Numbered from the stretch's first letter, positions 1 through 15,300 are shown. The stretch: DNA of 64,000 bases from Bisporella sp. PMI_857 (GCA_021307315.1 JAJSPD010000007.1:806001-870000), one strand, 5' to 3'. Made by a program: numbers and translations. The notes: a model not told the origin generated them from the letters alone.

Positions 1-3000
1 GGAGCTCCGGGCGCGTAATTATAGGGAAAATGATAGAGTTACACCCTAGAGCTCTCAATAACTTCTCGAAACGCATTAGATACGGCCTCACTGCCTTGAC
101 TTCCCCAGCATCGCAAGAACTAGACAAGACAAGGTTGTCTATTTTATACCAAGACGACTTGATATCACTCAATAGCAGTGTATTGTGATCCGAAGAATCT
201 AGATTAAGCCAAATTGCACTATCCTTGAACTTGAAGCCAGCCTTACTATCCTGAATATGGTCTTGGAGGTATTCGTAAGTACGATGTAGATCAGTGAGAA
301 AATCACGCATTTGGTATTGCTTCAAGTGTTGCGCAACCTCTTCCATATGATGCAGATGTTTCCACACCATTTCAATTGTCGGCTGGCAATTTCCAGGAAT
401 CATTCTCATGACTTCCTCCGTAGGTTGGTAAAGTGCAAATGGAGTCTGACTCCAGCAGACTGCGGCGTGGTTATATGAAATAACCTCAGAGAGTCGTAAT
501 AGATGCTGGTTAGCAACTATAGATGCCATGGCCTTTTGCCTGTACTCAGATTCGGAATTGAAAATTGTTCTGGATGGAAAAACTTTCTCCTGAAAAATAG
601 CGTACCAGTCGTGAGCTGCAAACCCTTGAATATTGGAATTAGAGACTGTCAGAGGAGACAAAACCACCCGTGTATCTTCTTGAAGGTACGGATCTATGCG
701 CGGGTCATTGGTGCTTAGACGTTGTTTCATCGCTCGAAGACATTGAATGTAGTCTCCAGCGTTAATGAGATTATTCACTCGGTGACGAAGGCCCACTTTC
801 AGCCAAAATTCTCGATATTTTCTGATGCTATCGTGAAGAAATCGGGTGCTTCCTCCGTACCGAAAAACTGATTTAAATATTGCATCGTCATGATCATACA
901 GCTCGCATGCTTTCTTTAAGTTGCGATTACCATCAGCAGCGATTTTGCTCTGTTTCAATGTGCGCAAGCCATCAGAGGAGATTTCGCGAATTACACCAAT
1001 CAGCGGCTCAAAGTATGGCCAATAAGCGTCATCTAGTGTCGGTGGTAGTAGTGGCAAAATGTAGTCCCTCAGAAGTACCTCCATTGATAGCTTCTTTACT
1101 CTCAATCGTGTGAGGCATTTTTCGTTGAGGTAGTCCTTTGAAAACTGAGGATGAACGAATCGATGACAGTCTTTCATCCATGGGACTAGAAGATGATCGT
1201 TTGCAGCAATTAGCGCATTACTGGCCGAGATCAGCAGCGTGTCTGAAGACGGTTGGAAACTCGGCCAGAGAGGAATCGATCTTAAATCAGCCTCTAGACC
1301 TGGAAATTGCGCAGGTCCGCGGTTCAATATTTCGTCCAGGACATGAGTTACAATGAGCCCACGAAGCACCTGATATATTTTGCCGTTAGCGCTGAGCATC
1401 GTCATTATTTATTTTTTCATAGATACAATATTACCTTTATATCAGATAGCTCTAAACAACTTTTGACGAAAGTCTCAATTCCAACATCCCTGGCAAGTAA
1501 TCGCAGTGCACGAACAAATCTATGAATTGTGACGTCTTTGTGAAAGGATTTCTCATTATCGGCGAGATGTTTTGGCATGAATTTGGCGTTGAATCGATAG
1601 AGGCCAGGGACTTTATTACATAGCTCTTGGTGGTCTCCTATTGATGGCTCTACCACTGCCGGAAGTTTATTGAACTCTGCCACCGTAACGTACATATCAA
1701 CGCCAGTACGTGTCGCTCGAAATATATTACCACCCAGACCCTCTAAATTCGGAGATGACGGGAGGGATTCGATATTCTTGTCCCAATAGGCCCAAAAGTC
1801 CATAAGCCACCTATCCGATGCTGCATCGGGAAATGAAACTGAAGGTCTCTTCTTCAATAGCTTATCAATATGAGAGAGTTTCAGATTTGTCAGATTAAAC
1901 TTCTCACTGTCTACAATCATCCGAAGTCTTTTCCCAATGCTCGGGGTTACCAAACAAGATGACGCGAATCCAAAGAGCTTCAACTCTTCTGCCGAAGCCA
2001 CATAGTACTTCGGTGATTGACTATTGTTAGTATTGGCAAGCTCCAATGTAGCCAAGTCTCCATTCGCCAAAAGGAGTAGATAACACCCATTTAAATCTTC
2101 TATCTCGGTCACGCTCGTGATCAGTTGGCCATATAAGACGTCCAAGATACGGGAATTCTTAGCCACTTCTGTTAACAAGCATTCTCTGCTTCTTTCTGAT
2201 TTGAAGAACGGTCGTAGAAATTTTCCCTTGATAAAATTTACTTCTGGATATCTCTGGAGGTGCTTGGCAACTTCGGTTGGAACATGACGTACTAAATTTA
2301 CTCCTAGCGATAAGAGCAGAGGTGCAAGTATGTCGGACTGATCCTTCGGCAGAAAGTCAAATACTGCTTTATCAATATCAAATAGTTCTGCTGGTCGGCG
2401 TTGAGAAGATTCCACAATCGGTCGAGCCTTCGGGAAAAGTCGTAACGGACTTTTAGGCAATTCTTTCCAAAAGGATGCGCAAAGTAGCTCCGAACAACTT
2501 CCTTTGGGTGCTTCATTCTGAGGCCAAAACTCAAATACGCGTTGCCGAACTTGCTTTCCAATCTCGTCAAGGAACGTTAAGTATAACTTTGGCAGCGCAA
2601 CCTCAAGAATATGTCTATTCCAATCGGATCCGTGAGATTTCGTGCCATATTCGTCTATCGCTATAGATCGCCGATCGCCGGAGAGCATGAAGGTAGCATG
2701 AATGTGAACTGGAAGATCCGAAGATATTGGCAATGGAAGGATGTTGAACATACTGGACTGGGTAGCCTTTGGGAGCACGGTTTTAGTATCAATATTGATG
2801 GGTTGTGATGAAATCAACCCAGCGAGCCCGCACTCAACGTTTTTCATTACCCTCCTTGAGCTATCTGGAGAGTGGCCAGCCACAGATTGCAAATCCTCGA
2901 TAACCACCCACCATTTGTCGACGCCAGCCATTTGCAAACCAGCTTCCATAGTTTTGGAGAATGAACATACGACAAGCTCGGAGAATGACTTTGTATCTTC

Positions 3001-6000
3001 ATCCAATGGGGGTCGCCGAGTGACAGACCACTCAGGACTGCGCTTTCCATATATGGTGAAGTCTATTGACCTGATCCGTCTTAGAAATAGCAATGATATA
3101 CGAGCCTCATCGAAATATATATTCATCAGCCGGCGGACCTCACCACTGTCGATTTTCGTTCTACTCAGGCGAGATTTTGTTTCGAAAGTTCGAAGCGGGA
3201 ACCGGAAGATAGTCCCGGGGTATTCATCAAGGTCTAGCGTGTAGCCCCATAAGTTTTCGAATGGTGTAAGTTGATTGCGACAGGCATGCCTAAGTTTGGA
3301 CAGTTCTAGTTTTATACCAGGCTTAGGTTGCCCCCTCATCCGATTTCTTGGCAATACTACCTTTTGAGGACTGCACAAAATCGATTAGCAGATTGAGAGG
3401 ATATAATTTAATCTTGCTTACTCGAGGATGAGCAAATATTTTCCTGACAAGATCATAGGAACATCTGTCCAGTGATACATTGTCTGTGACCCACGTCCAA
3501 ATTGGCCAATAGTTTCTCTCTTATCTGCCTTACTCCCTTCTCCTACGTTTTTGAACCCTCTAAGATCATCGTCGCTGAAAACTTCAAGGACATGTAGTGA
3601 GTATCATCGAATTCGAAGGGCCTAAAATGACTTACCACCATCATTTTGTGCTAGAAACGCTGGTCCCTGAAATTTGTTCATCAGAGGTGTAAGAAGTCCA
3701 TCACAGGGGTGGAGTCTATCGTCCAATAACCAGCTAATTTTTGATGCCCCGTTAGCATCATCCGCATTTGCAAGATATTCCCTGAACGTTGCTTCCACTG
3801 GGTACCGATCCAAAGTATCTGCAATGCGTGTTGTCACATCTTCCCGCTGATCAAACTCATCATCGTCGTCATTAGTATCGTCAATCTCTAACATCCCCTT
3901 CATTAACAGCTCTCTCATACTGTCAATTCCCAGTCTCTTGATTATGCTCAACGGAATGTCGGGATGTGTAAGGTTCACCTTCTGCTTCTGTTTCAATGCA
4001 CCAAGATCGTCGTAGTTTATATCTTCAATGGGACTGAATTTTCCATCTGCATTGAGGACCTTCAGCCCCGCTAGAGAAGCTCTTGGAAGCTTGCTGGCTA
4101 GTCTGAGGATCTCATTTGCAACAACCATATCAGCCTCTTCCAGCACCGGTTTTGCCTCTAGCCTCGCTTGGACATCCAGTAAATCCGTTGGTTGTGGTTG
4201 ATCTCCAACTCCAAGTCTTCTGAGAATATCTTCATGATCTTGCCAGAACTTCCTGTCAATATTTGCTAAATATGGCTGGAGATTATCACATCCATCAGTA
4301 GATCTTTTTGGTGGACGAAAGGCTTGCGATGGCAGGAAGAACGAGCCCTTGCTGACTAAAACGCACGGCAAAATCTTCAGTTGGTCGACAAGGCTTTCTG
4401 TGAGATTTTTTTCGGAAATATACTTTATTATTGCATCAACGATTTTTCGATTCTTAGTTTGAATACCAGTGTCGAGCTGCGAAAGCAGAATAGGAGTAGG
4501 CAATGTTCCATCCCAACCAAGCCTGCGTCTCCACTCATTTGATATATAAAATGGAAGGACTGGGAATTGCGAATCGACTAAAAATCTGTCGGTAAGGTCG
4601 CGGCACTCATTCGAGGCTCTTAACGATAACTTGTCCTTAAGATCACGTGCTGGGAGCCATTTTAGACGGCGCAGGCTCGAACCTTCTTGTCTATTCAATG
4701 GAGAAGTCCAGTGACAGACAGACAACATCAATTTTTTAGCACGACCCAGTATTTCTGACAATGGATAATTGGCGCTGGCGTAGCAGTGGATTCGATGTTC
4801 AACCACGGCTTCATCCACTCCCGTCTTCAAGCCACATTCCCTCAATACAACTTTAAACTTTTCGAAGAAGGCTTTCTTGGGACATACTGCATCGTCACCA
4901 AAATATAGTTCAGTCAGCTCAGGGATAGATGGATCAATCAACTCTCCGGCTGTCGCAAACCTTGAGGTTTCTTTTCCGTCCAGCCGTGTAACAGGGACCA
5001 TGCGAATTGTTCTAAGCTTGGTTTGAAGTTCAGAAGATAGCATTGAAAATTGGCCAAAAATATACATCGCCAATTGCTCTTTGCAAGCTAGGCTCCAGCT
5101 GCTAGCCTGTTCAGTCTCCCAGGCGGGAATTATGTAATCCTGTATTATTTGTACGGCCGGTAGACAGTCAACGAGCTTAAGGGCTTGAAGGAATTGCTTT
5201 GAAGAGCTTGACCATCCCGCAACCAGGAATTGAATGCCATCAATATCAGGGACAGGCATGGTGGTGTCTAAGAGGCCGATCGACTTGCTGCATAACCTGA
5301 GATTGGTCCACGTCAAATTAAGTCTCCTGTTATCTCCCGGTTAGCAGTAGTATACACAACAACGGTGCCACATACATCTTGCCCCCGTCTGTGATCCACG
5401 ATAATTTTTGGAAAATTTTCAGGTGTCTCAAAGTCTGAATGTAGGCTTTCTGATTCGCAGAAATGAGTAGCTGCGGTAAGTTTGATGCAACAAGCCTTGT
5501 TATAAGATGCCTTTCCTCGTCTGTTGCGTTATCAACCAATGGATTCGTCTTATGTAGCCACTCAAGAAATACAATTATGCTCTCAGCATTCTGAATAGAC
5601 AGTTTTGACATGATATCCGGACGATTTGTCAGGATAGGCATGAATTGAGGAGAATCCCATTCTGGGCCTCTACTAAGCAATGGTAGTGGCTTTTCGGATG
5701 ATTTGGCGTCAAATTTCCACATGAGCTGGCCCACCTCGCCTACTGGTGCGATATATACGGGTAAAGGTTGTATCTGTGGCTTGACCCTTCGATGGTAACC
5801 ATTGCTCAATGGAAATAACCAAAGGCAACAGACATTTTTATCAAGGATATCAATATCACGCCTCAATATCCAGGTCCATATTCGTGAGACAAATACAACA
5901 GATTCTTCACTAAGCACAACCATGTCTTGACCTTCTGGCAGATCTTTGAATACGGTGCTTCTGCAATAACCTCCGAGGGATTTGGCAGATCGATATTGAA

Positions 6001-8029
6001 TAGAGGGGTGGATTGGCAAAACGCCGCACCTGTGTTTCAAGGTACGCTGTGTCTTTTCCGATAATTTTTGAAGATCCAAGTTATGGGCACGGTCAAGGCT
6101 AAAGAGAGACTTTTCGAAATTATCCCGGTGAACAAATGCAGTGTGCTCTTTGATAGAACGATATACCCCATCTTCGAAGGGAAATAGTTCGAGATCGCCG
6201 TAATCTAGAAGCTCAGGCTCAGATAAAAGATATCCGAGAAGTTCCTGCTTGGTTTCATCACTCCACGAACTAACCAGGTTACTCTTGCTTTTCAACCAGC
6301 CACAGAGAATCTTTGGACACAGAATCCGATCCTTGAAAATATCTTCAGCTCTATGTTGAATGGGCTCTGGAACATATACAACCGGCGCTCCCGCTTCTCG
6401 AAGCGCGTTCTTCAAAGTTACTGGCTGGTCCTTTGTGCCGAGCAGGCCGGCTCTTGCAGTCACAAAACCTACATCGGTTGGCCAAAGAGCGATAGACTCC
6501 TTATTGATAATTTCTAATACATTGTCTAAGGCACTGCCTAAAGGATGTCGGCCGTCATCAATACTTCGTGGCCATCTGTGAAAAGCTGGTTGAGAGGGAT
6601 AGAGACGAGCAACATGGTTGAGAAGTTTTGTCCAAGCTATTGGAACTAAACTTTGCAATAAATAGTAGTTCCATCTAGCGGGATATTGATCTTGAGTACT
6701 CTTATCTGTGAACTCATACAATCTTGCGCGATCGGGCGAAAGGCTGAAGAGCCCATGAATGTGAACTGGCTGGCTTGTTGAGATTGGGAGAGGTAGGACA
6801 TTGAATAGAGCACCCTCTGCTGTCAATTTGGTGTCTATCTGTAATTTTTTAATCACATATTGCGAAAGTTTTCTTGATATCAACGTACTGGAAGCTGGGC
6901 CGCAACTGCAACCCATGGTATTAATTTCTGATCACCTGCCCAGTCTCGCAACTTCTTTACGCCTTTTATGCTATGACTTATGCTATGGTGAACGATGAAC
7001 GTGTTCTTCCTCGATTCTTGGGTAGACTTATACTCAATCGCAGCTTCGAATGAATGATCGAACAAGTGCCACGGGGCTTGTAGAGCACTCTCCACTGCAT
7101 TGATGATTTTGGATTTGTGCCTGCAATTTGTGAGTTTTACTTGCACGAGTATTGAAAAGGTGAACAGCTGACACTTACGATTGAACTGCTTCGCCATTGA
7201 CTATCTCAATTTTGATTGAAATGCTGTCAGATTTGATGTCAAGCTTCTGTATACTTCTCAGAAATAGTAACCCACTGTCCCCAAACTCAGAAGCAAAGTT
7301 TTGAAGAACCTCCCGCACTTCTGCAACCGTTGTTGCGCGTTTTAATATGTCACTTTTCATTGCTTGTGCTTGAGTGCGAAGGGGAATGCGGATAACAGTA
7401 CCGTCAAAGTGCTGGTCAACATCCTTTATGACGGATTGAAAGGCCGCCATTTGGTTCTTCATTGCAAGATCCCCTGAGTCCTTCACAAAATCATAGACAG
7501 GACCACCTAGAGACCATTCGCAATGAGGATCTAGAATGAGTAGGCGATTGTGTGATACAATTGAAGGAGAGTCCGTCCAATTGTAAACCTGTAGAGTCAG
7601 TAAGAGATTCAGAGCACTTGATAAGATACTAACAGCATTAAACCCACGGCCGAACTTGCCAGTTGTCGAGCCATCGTTGAACTTTAGGGAGTCACCGAGG
7701 CGTGATAGACTGTCAAAATCTCTGTCGGTAAACTTGGCGTTGTTGTATGCTAGAAGTGCGGGGCCTTGGTATTGTCCAACTTTTGGATTGATTAGTTCGT
7801 CTATCGGATAGGTTCCCCCGTCAAGGACGAATTGCTATGGCAACATCAATTCATTGATTAATTAAGGGGCTTGTAAGTTACATACTACTTCAGTAGCACC
7901 AGCATCATCAGCGTTTTGCAATAGTTCACGGAGAATGGTGCCTCCAGCAGGATAGTCCCGACATATGTTCTTGAGCGCCGTTGTCAAGCGCTGGACCTGA
8001 GCATTCTGACCGATAGGCTTAAGCACCAT
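1..8029 (-). CDS. Sacsin-like giant protein with two Hsp90-type ATPase repeats (3' end beyond the left edge)
   Basis: Nine exons read from an ATG at 8029: 8029-7886, 7834-7634, 7588-7179, 7120-6889, 6838-5376, 5326-3636, 3581-3422, 3370-1435, 1369-1. The introns are 45-65 nt with consensus donors and CAG/TAG/AAG acceptors. The frame stays open to base 1, giving at least 2535 residues. Residues 33-45 ([13 protein letters not shown]) and about 107-118 ([12 protein letters not shown]) are the N and G2 boxes of the sacsin/Nov-type Hsp90 ATPase fold. A second, more divergent copy lies near residues 1330-1425 ([13 protein letters not shown], then [15 protein letters not shown] and LLILDP). Between and after them lie long regions like sacsin repeat regions, including two PLPIS-x5-VHIH motifs. 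In animals sacsin is a J-domain-linked chaperone; fungal relatives have no assigned role. No C-terminal J, HEPN or BTB domain can be judged because the end is outside the window. Family assignment is strong; function is unknown. Confidence 0.88.
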
Positions 8030-9344
8030 TTTGATACGCAAATTGCTTGTTGTACGTCGAGTTATGTTAAGGAACTTTAATAAGAGATAAGTTTTGTCTG
8101 TTCATCAAAGAGGGGTCATATATCTGACATAAAACACCAACAGCTAAGGGGGTGTCTTGGCTGGCGGGTTACGCAGCCACTTGAGAAACGATCACGTTCA
8201 ACAGCTTTTAGCAGAGCTTGATGGTATTGAAATATGCACAATAAGTCGAGTTCTACTCTTATTTCTGTAGTGCGGAACGGTTTGAGTCAGGTACGTAGAG
8301 CTTTCCCAGTCGTGCTTTCTCCGGGGCCAATTATCATAGTAGCAAAGGCGACCACGTAGCGTATTTACATGCAGGTCAATCATAGGGCCAGTTTCTTGTT
8401 TATCTTAGTATAATTTATGCGGGAGGCCTCAAATGCGGATTCACCACATCAGTTTCCTTCTTGCATGATTCTATCTTTGCCAAACATCCCAATATTCTCT
8501 GGTTGGTAAAAGCTTGAGGCCGCCTGCAGACAAGAGATGGACAGCGTTGTGTGGATTTTTCGAGATGATCGATGAAAGGTGGCTGGATCTTGGCCGATTT
8601 TCCAACACCTAATGAAAACGCCATATCCCCACCATCAATACGGCTTCAATTTCCCCGTCTTAAATTTGACGTATTAAGGTCAACCTCGAGACATTGTTTT
8701 TTCTAGGTCTTTCTTTTTTTTCTCTTAGTACGGCAGCCACTTAATTGATTCCTCTCGTCCCCGATATTCCGAGGAAGCCTTCATAAGGCTCTAGAAATGA
8801 AGTGAATTATTCTCGTTAGACCTTCAAAGATAGTCGTAATATATTTATCTACTAGTGCCAACTACTTACTATAGTGCAAAGTAGACTACATGTTATTCCA
8901 CTTTTTCATCAAACGCAAGCACATCCTACACCGGTCCTATAATGTAAACGGCCTCAAAGTGGCACTGCGTTGCTCAGTGCTTGTGCGACCCTCCACTATC
9001 GTAGCCTATCAATCATGCTGTCAGGAAAAGATATGATGCATGCACATGCTTTGTGGCTATCCTCGTACTAGGATCAGACTCTATGCAAATGCAGTCCGTG
9101 AACAGCTGGTCAATCCAATAAATGAGTAATACTGCGAAACTAGAATAGCTTGCGGATCGCCGACTAGGCGTGCGTGGTGCTTTTTTCAAGCTATTTCATT
9201 TTGGAGGATAAGACAACGGGTGTTGCCACCGTTGAACACAGGAGGCCAATAAATTCAATTTCATTTTTGAGTTTTACGTTTGTTGACTTTCCTCACGAAA
9301 AATTGAATCAGATTCCAGTTGCAAAATTTAGCACAATTAGGGTA
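8030..9344. promoter_or_regulatory. Shared divergent promoter region between the sacsin-like and ZNFX1-like genes
   Basis: About 1.3 kb separate the two head-to-head start codons (8029 minus, 9345 plus). No conserved coding frame was seen. The stretch must hold both 5' UTRs and promoters. The plus-strand frame stays open upstream of 9345 back to about 9174 but has no ATG there, so I treat that part as leader. No specific operator was recognised. Confidence 0.55.
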
Positions 9345-12300
9345 ATGGAAACGCCAGGGTTGGGGTGGCGAGACTTGATCATAGGAAGTAAGTTAGAGGG
9401 AAGAGAAAGAGGTAGACAGAGAAGCGGTAGAGGTCTGAGGCAGGACGGTTGCAGAGGGGATAGAGGGAGCAGCGGGGATAAATGGCATAACGGCAATAAA
9501 AGAGACTGTGGTGGAATATCCCAGAGACGCAGTTCACAGCTCTGTCGGTTCGTAGAGCAAGGGGGACATTGCCGATTTGGTGATAACTGCTCCTTTTCCC
9601 ACGATATATCAAGGTGCGAGACACAGTCAATCGGGAGATCGAAGGAAACACCGGAACAACAAAGAGACAGGGCGGACTATAATTCATGGAGGAGGCTCGT
9701 CAAGAGAATGCCAATGCCAAATGATACTATGACAATTGAATTGTTGTGGACTGGTGCTCTCCGCATTCTGGACGAGGGCGATAGAAACTGGAAGCAGATG
9801 CTCCCACGAGACCTCGATGCAGAGAACAATTATGGCCGCGAACACATTGAGACACTCATGACTATGGTATCGCATGCGGGTGGATGTAGCACTTTTGTTG
9901 CCTTAGCACAGCCCTTCCTCTCGGTCATCACGCATCCAGCAATGTTGGACTGCTTGTCTGTCGATACCTTCGTCGGAGGCTTGTATAATTTCATCAGTGG
10001 TAGCAACGGGAAAAGGGCAGTTCCGTTCTTCCAGCATCTCTGCACAAACCTGGTTAATGCATTCTGCGAGTCTTCCGTGTCAACAACTTCTGTAGAAACG
10101 ACTCTCATTACGATTTTAACTGCGTTGAGGGAGCTCCTCAAGAGAGAACAGCGAGCCGCCTTTCACGACAATCTTCCGGATATAGTGAGCTCATTTAAGG
10201 ATATTGCTGAAGTTACTGGTATTGATGAAGGGTCCGCAGGATTTCAAATAATCCTCAACGGGAGTTGTGAGCTTCAGGCCATGATAGCACGCGCAACCGG
10301 CCTTCTTGCGGACGTGGAGCCCACCAGTATCGGTGGAATTTCAACCACTGTGGTTAAATCAACATATCCCCGAGAAATCATAATACCTGGGGGACGCCAT
10401 GATAACGACAATGTTGATATCACGAAGATTAAAATCCTTCCAACAGAATCTGAGATTAGAAGCGACCATCTCGAATTCCTCCCTTCTACGGATTCTAATC
10501 AGCCTCATTTTCTCAACGACCCTGTAGAGCGCCATATTGACACACAATTCCGCCTACTTCGTCACGATATCTTTGGGGAATTGAAGGATGCCCTCGGAGG
10601 CTTGATAAGTTCCATTACCGAAAATCCGGCAGCACTTAACAACTCGAGGCTTAGTCTGGGAGATATTCGAGCATACATATACCCTAAAGCCCACATCAGC
10701 TACCTCTCTTTCAACCAAAGGCGTGGGCTTGAGGCTCATGTGTCGTTTCACCAACTCCCTGCTCTTCGAAAGAAATCTGCTTCTGATCGGCGCAAGTGGT
10801 GGGAAGACTCAAAACGCTTAGAAGAAGGTGCTTTGTTGTGCTTCGTGTCTTTCCTTAATAACAAGTGTTCTCTCTTGTTTCTTATAGTTAGCAAGAGGGG
10901 TACGGATCCCAAACTGGACTATAGCCTCAGTTCCCATGAACATATCTCGACAATAGTCACGAAGCTTGCTACTCGCAGCCAATCAGACCTGGAATTACTG
11001 GCTCAATTGAGCCGCCAGAGTATTCATGGAGCTTTGATTGAACTTCCAGGAGTCGTAGTTGCCACATTCATTCCTATCTTGGAAAATCTTCAAACTATGC
11101 AACGTTTCAGACGCCTTCCTTTCCATCAATGGATCCTGCCATATAGCTCTTCTGTATCCACTGGACCTTTAGATATCCCTCCGCCAACCTACGCTCGCGG
11201 CGCAGATTTTCTATTCCCATTAGATTCTATACTAACAAAGGATGGCGATCAGCTATCTTTTAGTCCTCGAGTTCGTATTGATGATGTTGCTTGCCTTGAT
11301 GAGCTCGAGGCGCAGACATCACTTGACCGTGGGCAGTGTCAAGCACTCATGGCGGCCTTGATGAGGGAGTTCGCTTTCATACAAGGCCCACCAGGAACGG
11401 GCAAATCATACCTTGGCGTGCAGTTAATGAGGGTTCTACTAGCTTGCAAGAAGAAAGTCCACCTAGGACCAGTAGTTGTTGTGTAAGCTACCAAAGCCAT
11501 CCCATAGCGCCAATGATTAACTCCAACCAGATGCTACACAAATCATGCCTTGGACCAATTCTTGGAGCACTTGATCGAGATAGGGGTTGAGAAGATTATT
11601 CGAATCGGAGGCCAGAGCAAGTCAAAAATCCTAGAGGGAAAGAACCTGCGCGTCGTGTCCCAGGGTGAGGCAAAAACAAACTCCGAGCGCTATCTAGTTG
11701 CCAGAACCTACGAAGAACTTGGTAGAATAGAGCAGAGCATCACTGAAGCTCTGGGCTCGCTGCATGCTACGCATAAAGGAACTGACTGGAATAATCTCAA
11801 GCATCATCTTCAATCGAAATATCCCCGTATTTACTCTCAATTTTCCCGATTTGATGAAGATGGGTTCGAGATAGTCGGCAAAGATCCTTTTGATGTCTGG
11901 ACTCAAGGAGCAATAGGAAAGCCTTTAGATGACAGCAACACGACAGACGAGGCACGAAACACAGCTCAGAACCTTATCTACACTGCGTCCCAAAACGTTC
12001 ATAGCCTCTTGACACTCGAAAGACGTCGCCTGGTAGACTTTTGGGTGCAAGAAATTCAGGAAGAAAAAACTGACCAGTTGTTCGAGCTAGTGAAGGACGC
12101 TCACGAACATCGCGAATTCCTGGACAAAATACATGACGAAGTCGATAGAAGGGTTCTCCAGACTGCGGATGTGATTGGCGTCACTACAACAGGCCTCGCC
12201 AAAAGAATATCTGTTCTTAGACACGTAAAATGCAAGGTAATCATATGCGAAGAAGCTGGCGAAGTCATGGAGTCTCACATGATATCGGCCTTGCTTCCCA

Positions 12301-15300
12301 GCGTCGAGCATTTCATCCAAATTGGGGATCACCAACAGCTGCGTCCGCAGATCAACAACCACGGGCTATCGCTTGAAAGCAAGCAAGGGACTCCCTATCA
12401 ACTCGATCGCAGTCAGTTCGAAAGACTCTCTGTGGGAGAACCAGGCAGGCACCCATTCCCAGTGGCCCAATTGAATGTTCAGAGACGAATGCGTCCAGAA
12501 ATTTCAACTTTGATACGTGCAACCATGTACCCACGCTTAATTGACCATGAGAGTATAAAGGACTTGCCCAACGTTGTAGGCATGCGAAAGAATGTGTTTT
12601 GGCTCGATCACGAAAATATGGAAGAAGCTCCTAATGCCGATCGGCATCAAAAATCGCGCAGCAATGACTGGGAGGTGCATATGACGCACGCTCTCGTTCG
12701 CCATATTGTTCGGCAGGGTGTATATGCCAGCAGTGACATTGCAGTATTAACACCGTACACCGGACAGTTGCAGAAACTGCGTACAAAGATGAGGAACGAT
12801 TTTGAAATCGTTCTCAGCGATCGGGATGAAGAGACCCTCGCAAAGGATGGGTTTAATGAGGATACAGCATTATCAGATGACAACCACGCCAGCACGGATA
12901 CCCGACGAAAGCCCCTTGAAAAGAAAAAACTCAGCGAATTCCTTCGCATCGCGACGGTGGATAACTTCCAAGGCGAGGAGAGCAAGATCATCATTATCTC
13001 ACTCGTCCGAAGTAACAAAGAGAAGAAAGTGGGATTTCTCAAGACCACAAATCGCATCAATGTTTTGCTAAGCCGGGCGCAACATGGCATGTATCTGATT
13101 GGGAACGTCGACACTTACTCGAACATTCAGATGTGGGCACAGATTATCAGTATGCTGGAGGCGACCGATTCAATCGGAAAAAGCATTGGTCTTTGCTGCC
13201 CTCGTCATGTAGATACGGCCCTACAGGCTTCTGAGCCACTCGATTTTGACAAGTTCAGTCCAGAGGGGGGATGTCAACTAGCGTGTGATCGACGCCTAAT
13301 CGATTGTGGTCATAAGTGCCTAGCACGATGCCATTCCGATAGCATGCACAACGTTTTCAAATGCCCGCAACCTTGTCAACGACTTCACACACCCTGTAAC
13401 CACAGTTGTCAAAAACAGACTTGCGGCGAGGATTGTGGTGTTTGTACGGTGATGCTGCATGATGTTCTTCTTCCGTGCAATCACGTGAAGGATGCTATTG
13501 TGTGCCACAGGACGCGAGACCTTAGTAGCATCTGGTGCAATGTTCCTGTTGAGAAGCAGGTCCCGGGTTGCAATCATGTTATTAAAGTTTCATGTTCCCA
13601 AGATGTATCCTCCCCATCTTTCGAGTGTCCAACAGCCTGCGCAACAAACTTACCTTGTGGTCATCGTTGCCCAGGTACTTGTGGCAGGTGTAGTGGAAAG
13701 GACACCATCTTGCACCCCACCGAGCACCAGAAATGTACCAAAGTCTGTGGTAGGCGCTTTGGAACTTGTAATCACACCTGCAAAAGACCATGCCATGATG
13801 GAACAGATTGTGGACCTTGTTTCTCTCCCTGCGAGGTACGGCTCACTCTTTCTTTCTAATCCCACGAATAGCATGCATGTTCGAAGAATGAGCAACGGCC
13901 CATAACCTAAACTTAATGGAACTAAGACATATGCTAATGGATACAGGTTCGGTGTTCTCACTCCCGGTGCACTTTACGTTGCCACCAGTCTTGTGCACCA
14001 TGTATTGAAAGCTGCACCTGGTCTTGCGAACATAGAGGGGATTGCAGTATGCCCTGCGCCGCTCCCTGTAACCGTCTTCCATGCAACGAGCGTTGTCCCA
14101 AAACTCTCTCATGCGGACATCGATGTCCGGGAATCTGTGGCGAAGTGTGTGCTGAAGGGTATTGCCACGAATGCCACGATAAAATTGACGCGCGAGTGGA
14201 CCTTCTTGAGCTAAAATCCTACGGAGAAATTGACGTCGATGAGACGCCTATAGTTGTTCTTGGGTGTGCCCATTTCTTTACTGCGGAATCTCTCGATGGG
14301 CTTGTGGGCATGTCGGAGGTTTATGACATGGATGGTTATGGAAATTTCAGTGGGCTCAAAGACCTTTCTACCACCTTAGCCAGAGCAATACCCTGTTGCC
14401 CAGACTGCGCACGTCCAATTAGACAGTTCGCTACGCAGAGGTACAACAGAGTCATCAACAGAGCCGTTATTGATGAGATGACCAAGCGGTTCCTCACAAG
14501 TGGGAAGGATGAGCTTAAAAATTTCGAGCAACAGATTGTCAAACTGGAGCAAGAACTTACAACAAGTCGAGAGAAGATCATGCTTTCAATTAGCCAGGCC
14601 CGGATACATCTGACTGCAAGTCTCACCGCTGCAAAAACGGCAGAAGTAGTAAGATTATTAAAAGAACGGCATGCGGAATGCCGCAAGCTTGAGGGTTCCA
14701 TAGAGATATTCCGCAACAACGTTGCTGATAAGAACCAGCCAGCACAGAAGCTCCACGAAGCCACGGTACACGCTGCAAGAAAGGCCGCTGCGCCTCTCGC
14801 CATCGACATGCTAATGGCAAATTTGGCTATCGTAGACAACCCGCCGGCCCTTGCCCGTGACCGACAAATCACCATGGGCGGCCAAATGATTCACATCAAG
14901 ACGCGGTTCGTCACCCTCGACGACAAATTTACCATCGAGGAAGCGTTGCTATCATCGTCACCCACACGAACTCCGATCAAGGCCCCCGGCGGGTCTCCCG
15001 ACCTGCTTGCAGGGCCGTTCTTCCAGGAGTGCACCATCTTCATCGACGAATGCAACGCCCAGAACCTACCGAAGCTCGCGGCCGAAGCGTCCCTTTTCTA
15101 CGCAAGCATCGCGCGCTCGCTCGAGTCCTTCTGTCGTTCCGCCAATAAGGGCCTCGAAAGCGCCGCGACCCACGTGGAGGTGGCCAAGAAGCTGCTGGAG
15201 GATGCCAAAGAGGTCTGCAAGCGGCCGTTCCACAACGCCGAGAGCTTGCGCGCCGCGGTCGAGGAATCCATGCGCCTTATGAGGAAGCAGTGGTACGAAA

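Noticed and set aside
9174..9344. Possible 57-residue N-terminal extension of the ZNFX1-like protein
   Set aside because: The frame is open but starts with GTG and contains no ATG before 9345; I treat it as leader.
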